NCBI RefSeq assembly: GCF_014636235.1
Contig: NZ_BMDZ01000002.1
Coordinates: 159,385-223,384, forward strand
DNA length: 64,000 bases
Direction: 5' to 3'
DNA from: Tistrella bauzanensis
GTDB taxonomy: Bacteria > Pseudomonadota > Alphaproteobacteria > Tistrellales > Tistrellaceae
In this document: positions 33,920-41,559 of the stretch, one piece after another
How the letters are laid out: each line of letters starts with the position of its first letter
Numbering within the stretch: position 1 is the first letter of the stretch
Position numbers and translations under genes: made by a program
The notes under the pieces: model-generated
Told to the model about the DNA's origin: nothing
Seen by the model: only the letters and a program-made list of their open reading frames with translations
Databases searched by the model: none

Positions 33920-36345
33920 CCCGCACGCTCGCAAGCCGGGCCGGCGGACCGTTGATGGTCTCGGCCCTGGCTCTTCTGGCGACTATTCAGCCGGCCCATG
34001 CCCAATCTCGGGCATCCGGCGGCGAAAGCCTGGCGCCTGGCGTGCGGGTTCAGGTCGAGTCGAGCGCACCCGCCGGTTCGAATGCGGTCGACGAGACGGC
34101 GCTGCGCTATTACGCCCGCATTCGCGACATGGAAAAGCTGGAAGCGGAAATCCGCCGTCTGAAGGCGCTTCACCCGGGCTGGAACACCCCTACCGACCTG
34201 TTCAGCCGCACGCCCGACAGCCCGGTGGATGAGCGCCCGGTCTGGGATCTGATCGGCGACGGCAAATTCGCCGAGGCGCGGGCCCGGGTGGCCGAACTTC
34301 GCGGCCGCTATCCGGGTTGGGCGCCGTCGCAATCGATGCTCGACACCTTGTCGATGGGGGAAGACCGCAGCCGGCTGATTTCGGCGAGCGACGCCAGACA
34401 GTGGCGGACCGTGGTCGAGATCGCCGATCGCTATCCCGCCCTGATCAGTTGCAGCAGCGTCGACAGCATATGGCGGCTGGCCGATGCCCGCGCCGCCCTG
34501 GGCGAGCCCGCAGGTGCCATGAGCCTGTACCGGACCATCATCGGCACCTGCAGCAGTGCGGCCGAGCGGCGGGCCACGATCCAGAAGGCCGCAGCCACCC
34601 TGTCGGGCACCGATCTCGACGCGCTGATCGCATTGGAGCAGACCCGCCCCCACAGTGCCGCCGAAACCGCGGCGCTCGACCAGGTGCTGGCGGGGCTGCG
34701 CCGGGGCGAACTCGCCGCCGCGATGACGCCCGCCAGCCGCGGCGGCGGCAGACGCCCCGAGGTGACGGCCGATACCCTGGCGGCGGTTCAGGCCGATGCC
34801 GAAACCCGCCGGGACAGCGAGGCGGCCCTGCTGATCGGCTGGTATCTGATGGGGCAGAACCGCGCCGGCGACGCCGATGGCTGGTTCCGCAAGGCTCAGG
34901 GCTGGGGCGGCGGTCAGGCGGCGCTGCGCGGCCGCGTTCAGGCGCTGACCAGACAAGGCAAGGCGGCAGAAGCCGCACGGCTGGCCCGGTCCGAGGGACT
35001 TGGTGGCGACTATGTCGATAGCATGAGCGCGCTTCTTGGCCGCAACGACGATCCGCCGCGTGCAATGGTGGTCGATTTCGCCCGCTATGCCGAAGAGAAG
35101 CGCAATGCCCGCGCCGCACAGGCTCTGGGCTGGTGGCACAGCCGGCGCGACGATCCGGCCACCGCCGCCGCGTGGTTCGACAATGCCCTGCAATGGGGGG
35201 GCGGCGACGAGGCGGTGGAAGGGTTGGCGCTGGGCCTTCAGGCCAGCGGCCAGACCGCACGCTTTCAGGCGGTCGAGCAGCACTATGCCGGCCGCTCCGC
35301 GCGGCTGACGAAGTTCTTCACCGGCTTGCGTGGCGGCGGTGGTGGCGGTGGCGGACCCGCGACCGATGCCTATGCCCGCGGCGACAATACCGGCTGCCTG
35401 ATGGTGCTGGATGGCCGCATGGTCGCCGATCCGCGCGGCGGTGCCGCCATGAGTTATGCCGCCGTGGCGCAGACCGATGTCGGGCAGGCGCTGGCCGGAC
35501 GCATGCCCCCGGTTCTGCCGCCAGCCAGTGTCCCGGCCGCCTATGGCGCCGGCTATGCCACCCCCACCGCCGCCTGGACGCCCGGCGCCGTGCCATCGGG
35601 TGAACCGGTCTATCGGGCGGGTCTGGCCGGGGCTGGCGCGATGCCAAGCCCGGTGGCCGGGTATGGCCGCAACGCAACCTATGGCTATACGCCGGAAACC
35701 GTCGCCATGCAGGCGGCGGGCCGCCTGCCCGCGCCGCAGGCCCTGACCACCGGCAACGGCTGGTCGATCACCCCGGGTGCCGCCACCATGACCGGAGGGG
35801 CCGGCATCGCGGCCACCGGATATGGCGCGGCCGTGCCGCAGCCCGTGCCGGCCACGCTGCCGCCGGTGCCGGTCGAAGCGCCGGGAATCGCCATGCAGCG
35901 CGCCTGGTGCCTGATGGGGCTGGGCCGGCCGGTCGAGGCGCAATATGCCTTCGCCCAGGCCCGCGCGGGTGGCGGCGAGCAGGCGGCGGACGCGGTTTAT
36001 GGCGAGATTCTGGCCCTGATGCAGTCGGGCCTGACCACCGAAGCGGCACGGTTGATCGAAACCCAGCCGCTTTCGGCCGAACGCCGCACCGACATTGAAG
36101 CGGAGCTGCTGGCGGCACGCGCGCAGGACGCTTATGACGCCGAGGATTATACCCTGGCGATGCGCCTGTTGGACAGCCGCCGCCAGATCGCACCCGAGCG
36201 CCGCGACCTGGCGCTGATGCGCGCATGGTCGTTGTATCACACCAGCAAGGGGTCGGCGGCGCGCGCCCTGTTCCAGCGGCTCGACAACGAGCTGAGCACC
36301 CCTGAATCGCGTGAGGGGCTCCGTGTTGTCACGATTTTCCGCTGA
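33910..36345 (+). CDS. BcsC-like TPR protein without a visible outer-membrane barrel
   Basis: The 811-residue protein has a Sec signal (residues 1-31, ALALLATIQPAHA), a short linker and many tetratricopeptide-like helical repeats (for example LIGDGKFAEARARVAELRGR and YDAEDYTLAMRLLDSRRQIA). A Gly-rich and Ala/Pro/Tyr-rich low-complexity region covers about 475-660. In typical BcsC (1100-1300 residues) the TPR domain is followed by a 16-strand barrel; here the protein stops after the last TPRs. It occupies the bcsC position, overlapping bcsZ by ten bases. Export may use a separate barrel coded elsewhere. The 3' end is marked by a tandem duplication that includes the stop codon. Confidence 0.75.
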   Translation: MSLTRTLASRAGGPLMVSALALLATIQPAHAQSRASGGESLAPGVRVQVESSAPAGSNAVDETALRYYARIRDMEKLEAEIRRLKALHPGWNTPTDLFSRTPDSPVDERPVWDLIGDGKFAEARARVAELRGRYPGWAPSQSMLDTLSMGEDRSRLISASDARQWRTVVEIADRYPALISCSSVDSIWRLADARAALGEPAGAMSLYRTIIGTCSSAAERRATIQKAAATLSGTDLDALIALEQTRPHSAAETAALDQVLAGLRRGELAAAMTPASRGGGRRPEVTADTLAAVQADAETRRDSEAALLIGWYLMGQNRAGDADGWFRKAQGWGGGQAALRGRVQALTRQGKAAEAARLARSEGLGGDYVDSMSALLGRNDDPPRAMVVDFARYAEEKRNARAAQALGWWHSRRDDPATAAAWFDNALQWGGGDEAVEGLALGLQASGQTARFQAVEQHYAGRSARLTKFFTGLRGGGGGGGGPATDAYARGDNTGCLMVLDGRMVADPRGGAAMSYAAVAQTDVGQALAGRMPPVLPPASVPAAYGAGYATPTAAWTPGAVPSGEPVYRAGLAGAGAMPSPVAGYGRNATYGYTPETVAMQAAGRLPAPQALTTGNGWSITPGAATMTGGAGIAATGYGAAVPQPVPATLPPVPVEAPGIAMQRAWCLMGLGRPVEAQYAFAQARAGGGEQAADAVYGEILALMQSGLTTEAARLIETQPLSAERRTDIEAELLAARAQDAYDAEDYTLAMRLLDSRRQIAPERRDLALMRAWSLYHTSKGSAARALFQRLDNELSTPESREGLRVVTIFR

Positions 36346-36378
36346 AGCACAGATGGCTTCCGCTAAAGCACAGATGGC
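36337..36378. repeat. 21-bp tandem duplication spanning a stop codon
   Basis: Two adjacent copies of a 21-base unit (36337-36357 and 36358-36378) differ at one base. The first contains the TGA of the bcsC-like gene (36343-36345). The duplication lies between that gene and the ribosome site of the bcsN-like gene. Confidence 0.85.
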
Positions 36379-36397
36379 CGTCGTGAGGAATGGGACA

Positions 36398-37072
36398 ATG
36401 GCTGATCCTGCAAAGCGCATGCGCGGCCGTGGCGCCATGCTGTTCATCGCAGCCACCCTGATGCTGGGGGCCTGCGCGTCCGACCGCGACGGGCCCAGTC
36501 CGACACCGATCATGGAGGCCGGCGGCTGGTCGCGGGTCAGCCCGCTTGAGGCGTTGAGCCGTCTGGCGGCAGCACCCGATCCGCTGCTGGTGGTTCAGAT
36601 GGAGGCCAAGAACGGGTCGGAGCTGCATCAACGCTCGGTGCTGCCCAACCGGTCGGTCGAACCGGGGCAGAACCGGCTGGAGGTCGACCTGTGGCTCAGG
36701 CGGACCGACAGTCTGTGGGCGCTGGCCGATCTTCAGGTGGAACCGCCCCGCCAGCGCTTCAGTCAGGAAACCGTGGAAGCCCTCCTGGCAAAGGAATTCC
36801 CCGACCTCGACGCCCGGATCTCGGCGGTGCCGCGCCGCAATGCCTATGGTCGCTATGGCTTTGCGGTGGCGCGACGGCCCCTGGGGGTCAGTTGCATCTT
36901 CACCTGGCAGCGCCTGCAGGACGAAACCGGCCTGCTGCCACGCCATATCGCCGGGTTCGATATCACCTTCCGCGCCTGCGACCCGGTGCTGGGGCCCGAA
37001 GACCTGCTGGCCGGCTACGACACGCTGCAGATCAGGCCCGAGACCGGGGTTGTCGGGTACGGCTATCGCTGA
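36398..37072 (+). CDS. BcsN-like cellulose operon lipoprotein
   Basis: The 224-residue product has a lipoprotein signal with lipobox LGAC (AMLFIAATLMLGAC, Cys near residue 26), so it should be anchored to the outer or inner membrane. Its conserved-looking core includes HQRSVLPNRSVEPGQNRLEV, and a C-terminal part with CIFTWQRLQDE. This and its place at the end of the bcs operon suit the BcsN family found in alphaproteobacterial cellulose clusters. The ATG at 36398 is chosen for GAGGA upstream and the normal signal length. BcsN function is not established; the assignment rests on pattern and context. Confidence 0.6.
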   Translation: MADPAKRMRGRGAMLFIAATLMLGACASDRDGPSPTPIMEAGGWSRVSPLEALSRLAAAPDPLLVVQMEAKNGSELHQRSVLPNRSVEPGQNRLEVDLWLRRTDSLWALADLQVEPPRQRFSQETVEALLAKEFPDLDARISAVPRRNAYGRYGFAVARRPLGVSCIFTWQRLQDETGLLPRHIAGFDITFRACDPVLGPEDLLAGYDTLQIRPETGVVGYGYR

Positions 37073-37097
37073 GCGGGATAGGCCCGGGCGCCGCTGA

Positions 37098-37583
37098 TCA
37101 GCGTTGCCCGGGCATGCGGCGCGATCGGGGTTGGGCCGCGCGCGTACGGCGCTTCTGACCGTCGGCCGCATCCGCATCCGGAGCCGGCGCCGGGGCCGGC
37201 GAGCCATCCAGCGGCACGGCATAACCGAAGACCAGGCGGTTGGTCTCGTTCGCCATGCCCACCACCGCCAGCATTTCGCGGATCATCTCGGGCGTGGCGC
37301 CGGCCTTGGCCGCGGCACCGCCGTGGCTGGCCACGCAATAGGCGCAGCCGTTGGTGGCGCTGACGGCGGTGAAGATCAGTTCCTTCACCATCGGATCCAG
37401 CGCGCCCGGCGCCATCACCTCTTTCAGACTGTCCCATGTCCGCTTCAAGGTGGGCGGATGAACCGCGATCACCTTCCAGAAATTGTTCAGCCGGTCGATG
37501 CGGCGGGTCTGCATGATATCGTCATAGACTGCGCGCACCTCTGGCGACGCGTCGGCGTATTCGATCATCTCGGGTCCGGCCAT
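37098..37583 (-). CDS. AhpD-type carboxymuconolactone decarboxylase family protein
   Basis: The 161-residue protein is an AhpD-like helical protein with the redox motif CAYCVASH (CxxC and a His three residues on), the site used by alkylhydroperoxidases, preceded by DPMVKELIFTAVSATNG. The last 35 residues are a Pro/Ala/Asp then Arg-rich tail that is not part of the fold. The ATG at 37583 gives the family-type N terminus; the longer open frame has no conserved sequence. It converges on the bcsN-like gene and is divergent from the flagellin region. It may be a peroxide-stress enzyme; the natural substrate is unknown. Confidence 0.78.
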   Translation of the reverse strand: MAGPEMIEYADASPEVRAVYDDIMQTRRIDRLNNFWKVIAVHPPTLKRTWDSLKEVMAPGALDPMVKELIFTAVSATNGCAYCVASHGGAAAKAGATPEMIREMLAVVGMANETNRLVFGYAVPLDGSPAPAPAPDADAADGQKRRTRAAQPRSRRMPGQR

Positions 37584-37708
37584 CTTGGCACTTCCGCTCC
37601 CTGCTGGCGGCGCGGCTCCCGGCCGGCCGGCATCCAGTTCCAACCACAACACTCTACCCGCATCGACCGGCATGGCGCCATCGGTGTGCGCCGGCCAGAA
37701 GGGCCTGA

Positions 37709-37723
37709 CCGGCAGTTTCTGCC
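37709..37723. promoter_or_regulatory. ftr-like site, copy 1 upstream of flagellin 1
   Basis: CCGGCAGTTTCTGCC is identical in its core to the flgI copy at 19870-19886. It lies about 100 bases upstream of the -24 element of the flagellin 1 promoter. Confidence 0.6.
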
Positions 37724-37731
37724 TGCCGCAC

Positions 37732-37748
37732 GGGCGGAAACTGCCGGG
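37732..37748. promoter_or_regulatory. ftr-like site, copy 2 upstream of flagellin 1
   Basis: GGGCGGAAACTGCCGGG has the GAAAC core and TGCCG arm of the ftr-like pattern in the opposite orientation to copy 1. The pair gives two binding sites for a FlbD-type activator. Confidence 0.55.
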
Positions 37749-37822
37749 TCGGAATCTCCGAATGACCGGGGCGAGATGTCGCCGCATCAATCTATCTATC
37801 TGTATTTACTTAATTTTATGAC

Positions 37823-37840
37823 TTGGCATAGCCCATGCAA
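37823..37840 (+). promoter_or_regulatory. Sigma-54 promoter of flagellin 1
   Basis: TTGGCATAGCCCATGCAA has GG at 37825-37826 and GC at 37837-37838, ten bases apart. It matches the RpoN consensus except for one base in each half. Confidence 0.8.
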
Positions 37841-37954
37841 TATGGGTTTCCGATCAGATCGTGCCGCGTCGGCTGCATACCTTGCAAACGGCAGCAGAGG
37901 CGCGATGAAACGCTCCATTGCCACCGGAAGCGCAAGTATCGGAGAGACCAAGTC

Positions 37955-39118
37955 ATGGCGCTGACGATTAATTCGAACTACGCCGCGAACGTCGCGCAAC
38001 GCCATCTGCGTGACAGCGACAGCGACGCCACCCGCTCCCTCGCCAAGTTGTCGGCCGGTACCCGCGTATTGTCGGGCCGTGACGATGCGGCCTCGCTTGC
38101 CATCGGCAAGCGGCTGGAAGCCGAAACCGCGGCTCTCCGGCAGGCGAGCGTGAACGCCGGCCAGGCCGGCTCGATGCTCCAGATCGCCGACGGCGCCCTG
38201 TCCAGCATCAGCGACATTCTCACCCGGATGAAGACCCTGGCCACCCAGTCGGCCTCGGATCAGGTGTCGGACGCCGAGCGCGTCTATCTGAACGACGAGT
38301 TCAGCCAGCTGCGGTCGGAAATCGACCGGATCGCCGGTGACACCGACTTCAACGGTCAGAAGCTGATCAACGGCTCGCAGACCATCACCGCGGGCACCAT
38401 CGGCACCGACATCGAAGCGGCCGACGGCTTCGGCGCCATCACCTTCGACGCCAATGCGGCGAATGTGTCGAACGCCGATCAGTTCTCGATCGCCTACGAC
38501 ACGGCCACCAGCCGGTTCACGGTCACCAACACCACCACAGGTGTTGCCCAGACCTCTGAGCAGGTGACCGCGGCGCCGACCGCCGGCACCACGCAGGATG
38601 TCCGCTTCGACGAATTCGGCCTGACGCTGACCCTGACCAGCGATTTCGACCCGGCGACGGCGATCGCCGCGAACAACACCTTCGACGCGACCGTCGCCAA
38701 CACCGCGTCGACGACCTTCACCTACAAGATCGGCACCGGCACCACCGCAAACGAAGACGATCTGGCCTTCACCATCGACAGCGCCGCGGTCGCCTCGCTC
38801 TCGGCCGGTCTCACCGCCGCCAGCCTCGACACCCGCGCCAATGCCGAAACCGCGATCGACGAAGTCGCCAGCGCGATCGACGAGATCAACGAGCGGCGCG
38901 CCAATATCGGCGCCAACCAGAACCGCCTGGAGTTCGCCGCGGCCAATCTGGCCTCCAGCATCGAGAACACCGAAGCCGCCCGCTCGGAGCTGCTCGACCT
39001 CGATATCGCCGCCGAAATGACCTCGTTCACCTCGAAGCAGATCCTGCAGCAGGCCGGCGTGTCCATGCTGGCACAGGCCAACCAGATGCCGCAGAACCTG
39101 CTGAAGCTGCTGGGCTGA
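37955..39118 (+). CDS. fliC: Flagellin 1
   Basis: The 387-residue flagellin has the conserved D0/D1 N terminus (ALTINSNYAANVAQRHL, then SLAKLSAGTRVLSGRDDAAS) and the C terminus (QMPQNLLKLLG, preceded by SKQILQQAGVSMLAQAN). The variable domain (about 170-290) contains the acidic and Thr-rich segments that would face the medium. Lysines are few, which limits the possible FliB target sites. Translation is supported by GGAGAG before ATG 37955. It is nearly identical to flagellin 2 downstream, with the main differences in the second half (TASTTFTYKIGTG against TSTTLTFKVGTG). Confidence 0.97.
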   Translation: MALTINSNYAANVAQRHLRDSDSDATRSLAKLSAGTRVLSGRDDAASLAIGKRLEAETAALRQASVNAGQAGSMLQIADGALSSISDILTRMKTLATQSASDQVSDAERVYLNDEFSQLRSEIDRIAGDTDFNGQKLINGSQTITAGTIGTDIEAADGFGAITFDANAANVSNADQFSIAYDTATSRFTVTNTTTGVAQTSEQVTAAPTAGTTQDVRFDEFGLTLTLTSDFDPATAIAANNTFDATVANTASTTFTYKIGTGTTANEDDLAFTIDSAAVASLSAGLTAASLDTRANAETAIDEVASAIDEINERRANIGANQNRLEFAAANLASSIENTEAARSELLDLDIAAEMTSFTSKQILQQAGVSMLAQANQMPQNLLKLLG

Positions 39119-39170
39119 TCCGGCGGCGCCGCTGCCCCGGCGCCTACCTTGTCACCGGCACGGCCCCATC

Positions 39171-39207
39171 GGGGCGGCCCGTCCTCACCTGCAGGACCGG
39201 CCGCCCC
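39171..39207 (+). terminator. Hairpin terminator after flagellin 1
   Basis: A 15-bp stem with one mismatch (39171-39185 with 39193-39207) and a seven-base loop lies 53 bases after the stop codon. No long T run follows, only TTT about 10 bases later. It likely separates the flagellin 1 transcript from flagellin 2. Confidence 0.6.
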
Positions 39208-39284
39208 GAAGCCGTTTCAAAGCGGCATCTTCAGAACCGCATCGGCCCATGATCGTGTCGCCGCCAGGCGGCGACAATCGGGTG

Positions 39285-39301
39285 CCCGGCAGAAATCGCC
39301 G
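39285..39301. promoter_or_regulatory. ftr-like site, copy 1 upstream of flagellin 2
   Basis: CCCGGCAGAAATCGCCG follows the CGGCA-GAAA-GCCG plan with one arm base changed. It is about 146 bases upstream of the -24 element. Confidence 0.6.
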
Positions 39302-39317
39302 ATCAGTATCGCGCATA

Positions 39318-39334
39318 GGGCAAAAACTGCCGGG
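39318..39334. promoter_or_regulatory. ftr-like site, copy 2 upstream of flagellin 2
   Basis: GGGCAAAAACTGCCGGG keeps the TGCCG arm and an A-rich core. It lies between copies 1 and 3. Confidence 0.55.
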
Positions 39335-39348
39335 ACACCCGCCTCCCA

Positions 39349-39365
39349 CCCGGCAGAAATTGCCG
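39349..39365. promoter_or_regulatory. ftr-like site, copy 3 upstream of flagellin 2
   Basis: CCCGGCAGAAATTGCCG is the best match in the window to the Caulobacter ftr pattern. It lies about 66 bases upstream of the -24 element at 39431. Confidence 0.7.
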
Positions 39366-39428
39366 AGCGGCGCCACACAGGCAGGCGGTAAGACTCTGGA
39401 ACGGCAGGCGCAATGCGCTCTTGCGTAA

Positions 39429-39446
39429 CTGGCATCGCCGTTGCAT
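39429..39446 (+). promoter_or_regulatory. Sigma-54 promoter of flagellin 2
   Basis: CTGGCATCGCCGTTGCAT has GG at 39431-39432 and GC at 39443-39444 with ten bases between. The -12 half TTGCA is exact consensus. Confidence 0.88.
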
Positions 39447-39548
39447 ACTGATCTTCAGGAACGACCAGGAAGGACGTTCCGCCGACAGGATGTCGGCATC
39501 AGCGGACCGTATTGTCCGCGCCTTTGTTTCCAAGTAGGAGACCGTACC

Positions 39549-40712
39549 ATGGCTATGACCATTGCCTCCAACTATTCCGCAAATGTCGCCTATCGTCATT
39601 TGAAGGAGAGCGATTCTGACGCGAGCCGTTCGCTCGCCAAGCTCTCTGCCGGTACCCGCGTGCTGTCCGGCCGTGACGATGCCGCCTCGCTTGCCATTGG
39701 CAAGCGGCTGGAATCCGAGACGGCCGCTCTGCGTCAGGCCAGCGTCAACGCCGGTCAGGCCGGTTCGATGCTCCAGATCGCCGACGGCGCCCTGTCGAGC
39801 GTCAGTGACATCCTCACCCGGATGAAGACCCTGGCCACCCAGTCAGCCTCGGATCAGGTGTCGGATGCCGAGCGCGTCTATCTGAACGACGAATTCACCC
39901 AGCTCCGGTCTGAAATCGACCGCATCGCCGGTGATACCGAGTTCAACGGCCAGAAGCTGATCAACGGTTCGCAGACCATCACGGCCGGCACCATCGGTAC
40001 CGACATTGAAGCGGCTGATGGCTTCGGCGCGATCAAGTTCGACAACAACGCGGCGAACGTCTCGAACGCCGATCAGTTCTCGATCGCCTATGACACCGCA
40101 ACCAGCCGGTTCACGGTCACCAACACCACCACCGGTGTTGCCCAGACCTCTGAACAGGTGACCGCGGCGCCGACCGCCGGCAGCACGCAGGACGTCCGGT
40201 TCGACGAATTCGGCCTGACCCTGACCCTGACCAGCGACTTCGACCCGGCGACGGCGATTGCGGCGAACAACACCTTCGACGCGACGGTTGCCAACAGCAC
40301 CTCGACGACCCTGACCTTCAAGGTCGGCACGGGCACCACGGCCGCCGAAGACGATCTGGCCTTCACCCTTGATGCGGCCTCGGTCTCGGCTCTGTCGGCC
40401 GGCCTGGGTGCAGCGACGCTCGATACCCGCGCCAATGCCGAAACCGCGATCGACGCGGTCGCAACCGCCATCGACGAGGTCAACGATCGCCGCGCTGCGA
40501 TCGGTGCCAACCAGAACCGGCTCGAATTCGCGTCGGCCAACCTGGCCTCCAGCATCGAGAACAGCGAAGCCGCCCGCTCCGAACTGCTGGACCTCGACAT
40601 CGCTGCCGAGATGACCTCGTTCACCTCCAAGCAGATCCTGATGCAGGCTGGCGTGTCCATGCTGGCGCAGGCGAACCAGATGCCGCAGAACCTGCTGAAG
40701 CTGCTGTCCTGA
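39549..40712 (+). CDS. fliC: Flagellin 2
   Basis: This 387-residue flagellin has the same length as flagellin 1 and shares most of its sequence. N terminus AMTIASNYSANVAYRHL and C terminus SKQILMQAGVSMLAQANQ with QMPQNLLKLLS differ slightly from the first copy. Many codon differences between the copies are synonymous, so both proteins appear to be under selection rather than very recent duplicates. A GGAGACC ribosome site precedes ATG 39549. It has its own sigma-54 promoter, so the two flagellins can be expressed separately. Confidence 0.97.
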   Translation: MAMTIASNYSANVAYRHLKESDSDASRSLAKLSAGTRVLSGRDDAASLAIGKRLESETAALRQASVNAGQAGSMLQIADGALSSVSDILTRMKTLATQSASDQVSDAERVYLNDEFTQLRSEIDRIAGDTEFNGQKLINGSQTITAGTIGTDIEAADGFGAIKFDNNAANVSNADQFSIAYDTATSRFTVTNTTTGVAQTSEQVTAAPTAGSTQDVRFDEFGLTLTLTSDFDPATAIAANNTFDATVANSTSTTLTFKVGTGTTAAEDDLAFTLDAASVSALSAGLGAATLDTRANAETAIDAVATAIDEVNDRRAAIGANQNRLEFASANLASSIENSEAARSELLDLDIAAEMTSFTSKQILMQAGVSMLAQANQMPQNLLKLLS

Positions 40713-40722
40713 CCCAAGCCCA

Positions 40723-40761
40723 GCCGGCGTCGAACCATGGTTTCCATGGATCGGCGCCGGC
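40723..40761 (+). terminator. Hairpin terminator after flagellin 2
   Basis: An 18-bp imperfect stem (40723-40740 with 40744-40761) and a TTT loop lies 10 bases after the stop. A run of four T follows at 40773-40776. One G-T pair and one A-A mismatch interrupt the stem. Confidence 0.65.
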
Positions 40762-41003
40762 GACGCCTGACCTTTTGGCACGATCGATATGATCGCACCT
40801 GACGGGCGGCGGGGCCAGTATGGGCACTGCCGTCCGCTTTTGCGGCTTCTGATCTGGATACGAGGCTTCAAAACCCGCACCGGATCCTGTCCAAGCCGCA
40901 TTATGCTTACCTGATCGTAAATCCGACCGGCTATCGGCAGACGACGATCGCCCCGGAGGATACGTGGGGCCCGTCTTGGGCAGCGCCGATGATGGAGGGG
41001 GCA

Positions 41004-41423
41004 ATGGACATCGCATCGACGCGCGGCGCGTCCCTCGCCAGTTCGGTGGCAGACCGGACATCTCCGGCCGTGCGCAGCACATTTGGCGATGGCGCTGCTT
41101 CCGGGCGCGGATCGGCATCTTACCCCACCCGGACCAATACGATCGACCGCAACGATCCGTCTCTGGCGGATCTGGCCCAGCGTGATGCACGGGTCGCCGA
41201 TGCATTGGCCGAGGCTCTTGCCCGGGAAGGGTTCGGGCCCGAGACGATGGGGACACAGGTCAAGCTGGCCATCGATATCGACACCAACACCGGCGATCTG
41301 GTCGGTCGGTTGATCGATCGGACCACGGGGGAGACGGTGGAGCAGTTGCCGCCGGAAAAGACTCTCAAGATGATTGCCGCCTTGCGTGAAATGGTCGGTG
41401 CCCTGGTGGACCGAACCTTGTAA
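41004..41423 (+). CDS. flaG: FlaG-like protein
   Basis: The 139-residue protein has the FlaG core near its C terminus: KLAIDIDTNTGDLVGRLIDR then TTGETVEQLPPEKTLKMIAA. The first half is Ser/Ala-rich and looks disordered. FlaG proteins affect filament length and usually sit beside fliD, as here. The ATG at 41004 has GGAGGGGGC just upstream; an ATG 15 bases earlier is possible. A terminator-like hairpin follows the gene. Confidence 0.78.
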   Translation: MDIASTRGASLASSVADRTSPAVRSTFGDGAASGRGSASYPTRTNTIDRNDPSLADLAQRDARVADALAEALAREGFGPETMGTQVKLAIDIDTNTGDLVGRLIDRTTGETVEQLPPEKTLKMIAALREMVGALVDRTL

Positions 41424-41459
41424 ACTGTCAGTGGCCATCTGGCCCGGTTTGTGAATGTG

Positions 41460-41490
41460 CATCAGGCGTGGGCCTTCTGGCCCCCTGATG
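41460..41490 (+). terminator. Hairpin between flaG and fliD
   Basis: The arms CATCAGG and CCTGATG plus an inner GGGCC/GGCCC stem around a TTCT loop form a 12-bp stem with a three-base bulge. It is 37 bases after the flaG stop and has no T run, so it may be an attenuator, an RNA-stability element or a weak terminator. Confidence 0.5.
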
Positions 41491-41559
41491 ACCCATCTTG
41501 CAGGCACGTTCGCCACCAGCGCGGCCGATACGACAGATAACCGATAAGGATCAGCCACC

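Larger units (their letters stand above)
37584..37954. promoter_or_regulatory. Control region of flagellin 1
   Basis: This 371-base region holds two ftr-like sites (about 37709-37723 and 37732-37748) followed by a sigma-54 promoter (37823-37840). Around the promoter there is an AT-rich stretch (about 37795-37850). The remaining 115 bases to the flagellin ATG would be an untranslated leader. Confidence 0.7.
39119..39548. promoter_or_regulatory. Flagellin 1 terminator and flagellin 2 control region
   Basis: This 430-base gap contains a terminator hairpin (39171-39207), three ftr-like sites (39285-39365), and a sigma-54 promoter (39429-39446). The flagellin 2 ATG is about 100 bases further on. 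This is the densest cluster of putative FlbD sites in the window. Confidence 0.75.

Noticed and set aside
33853..36513. 886-residue minus-strand open frame opposite the bcsC-like gene
   Set aside because: It is a shadow of high-GC coding sequence; the plus strand has a signal peptide, TPRs and operon overlaps.
40774..40798. TTGGCACG match to a sigma-54 -24 element upstream of flaG
   Set aside because: Ten bases after the GG the sequence reads AT, not GC, so the -12 element is missing.
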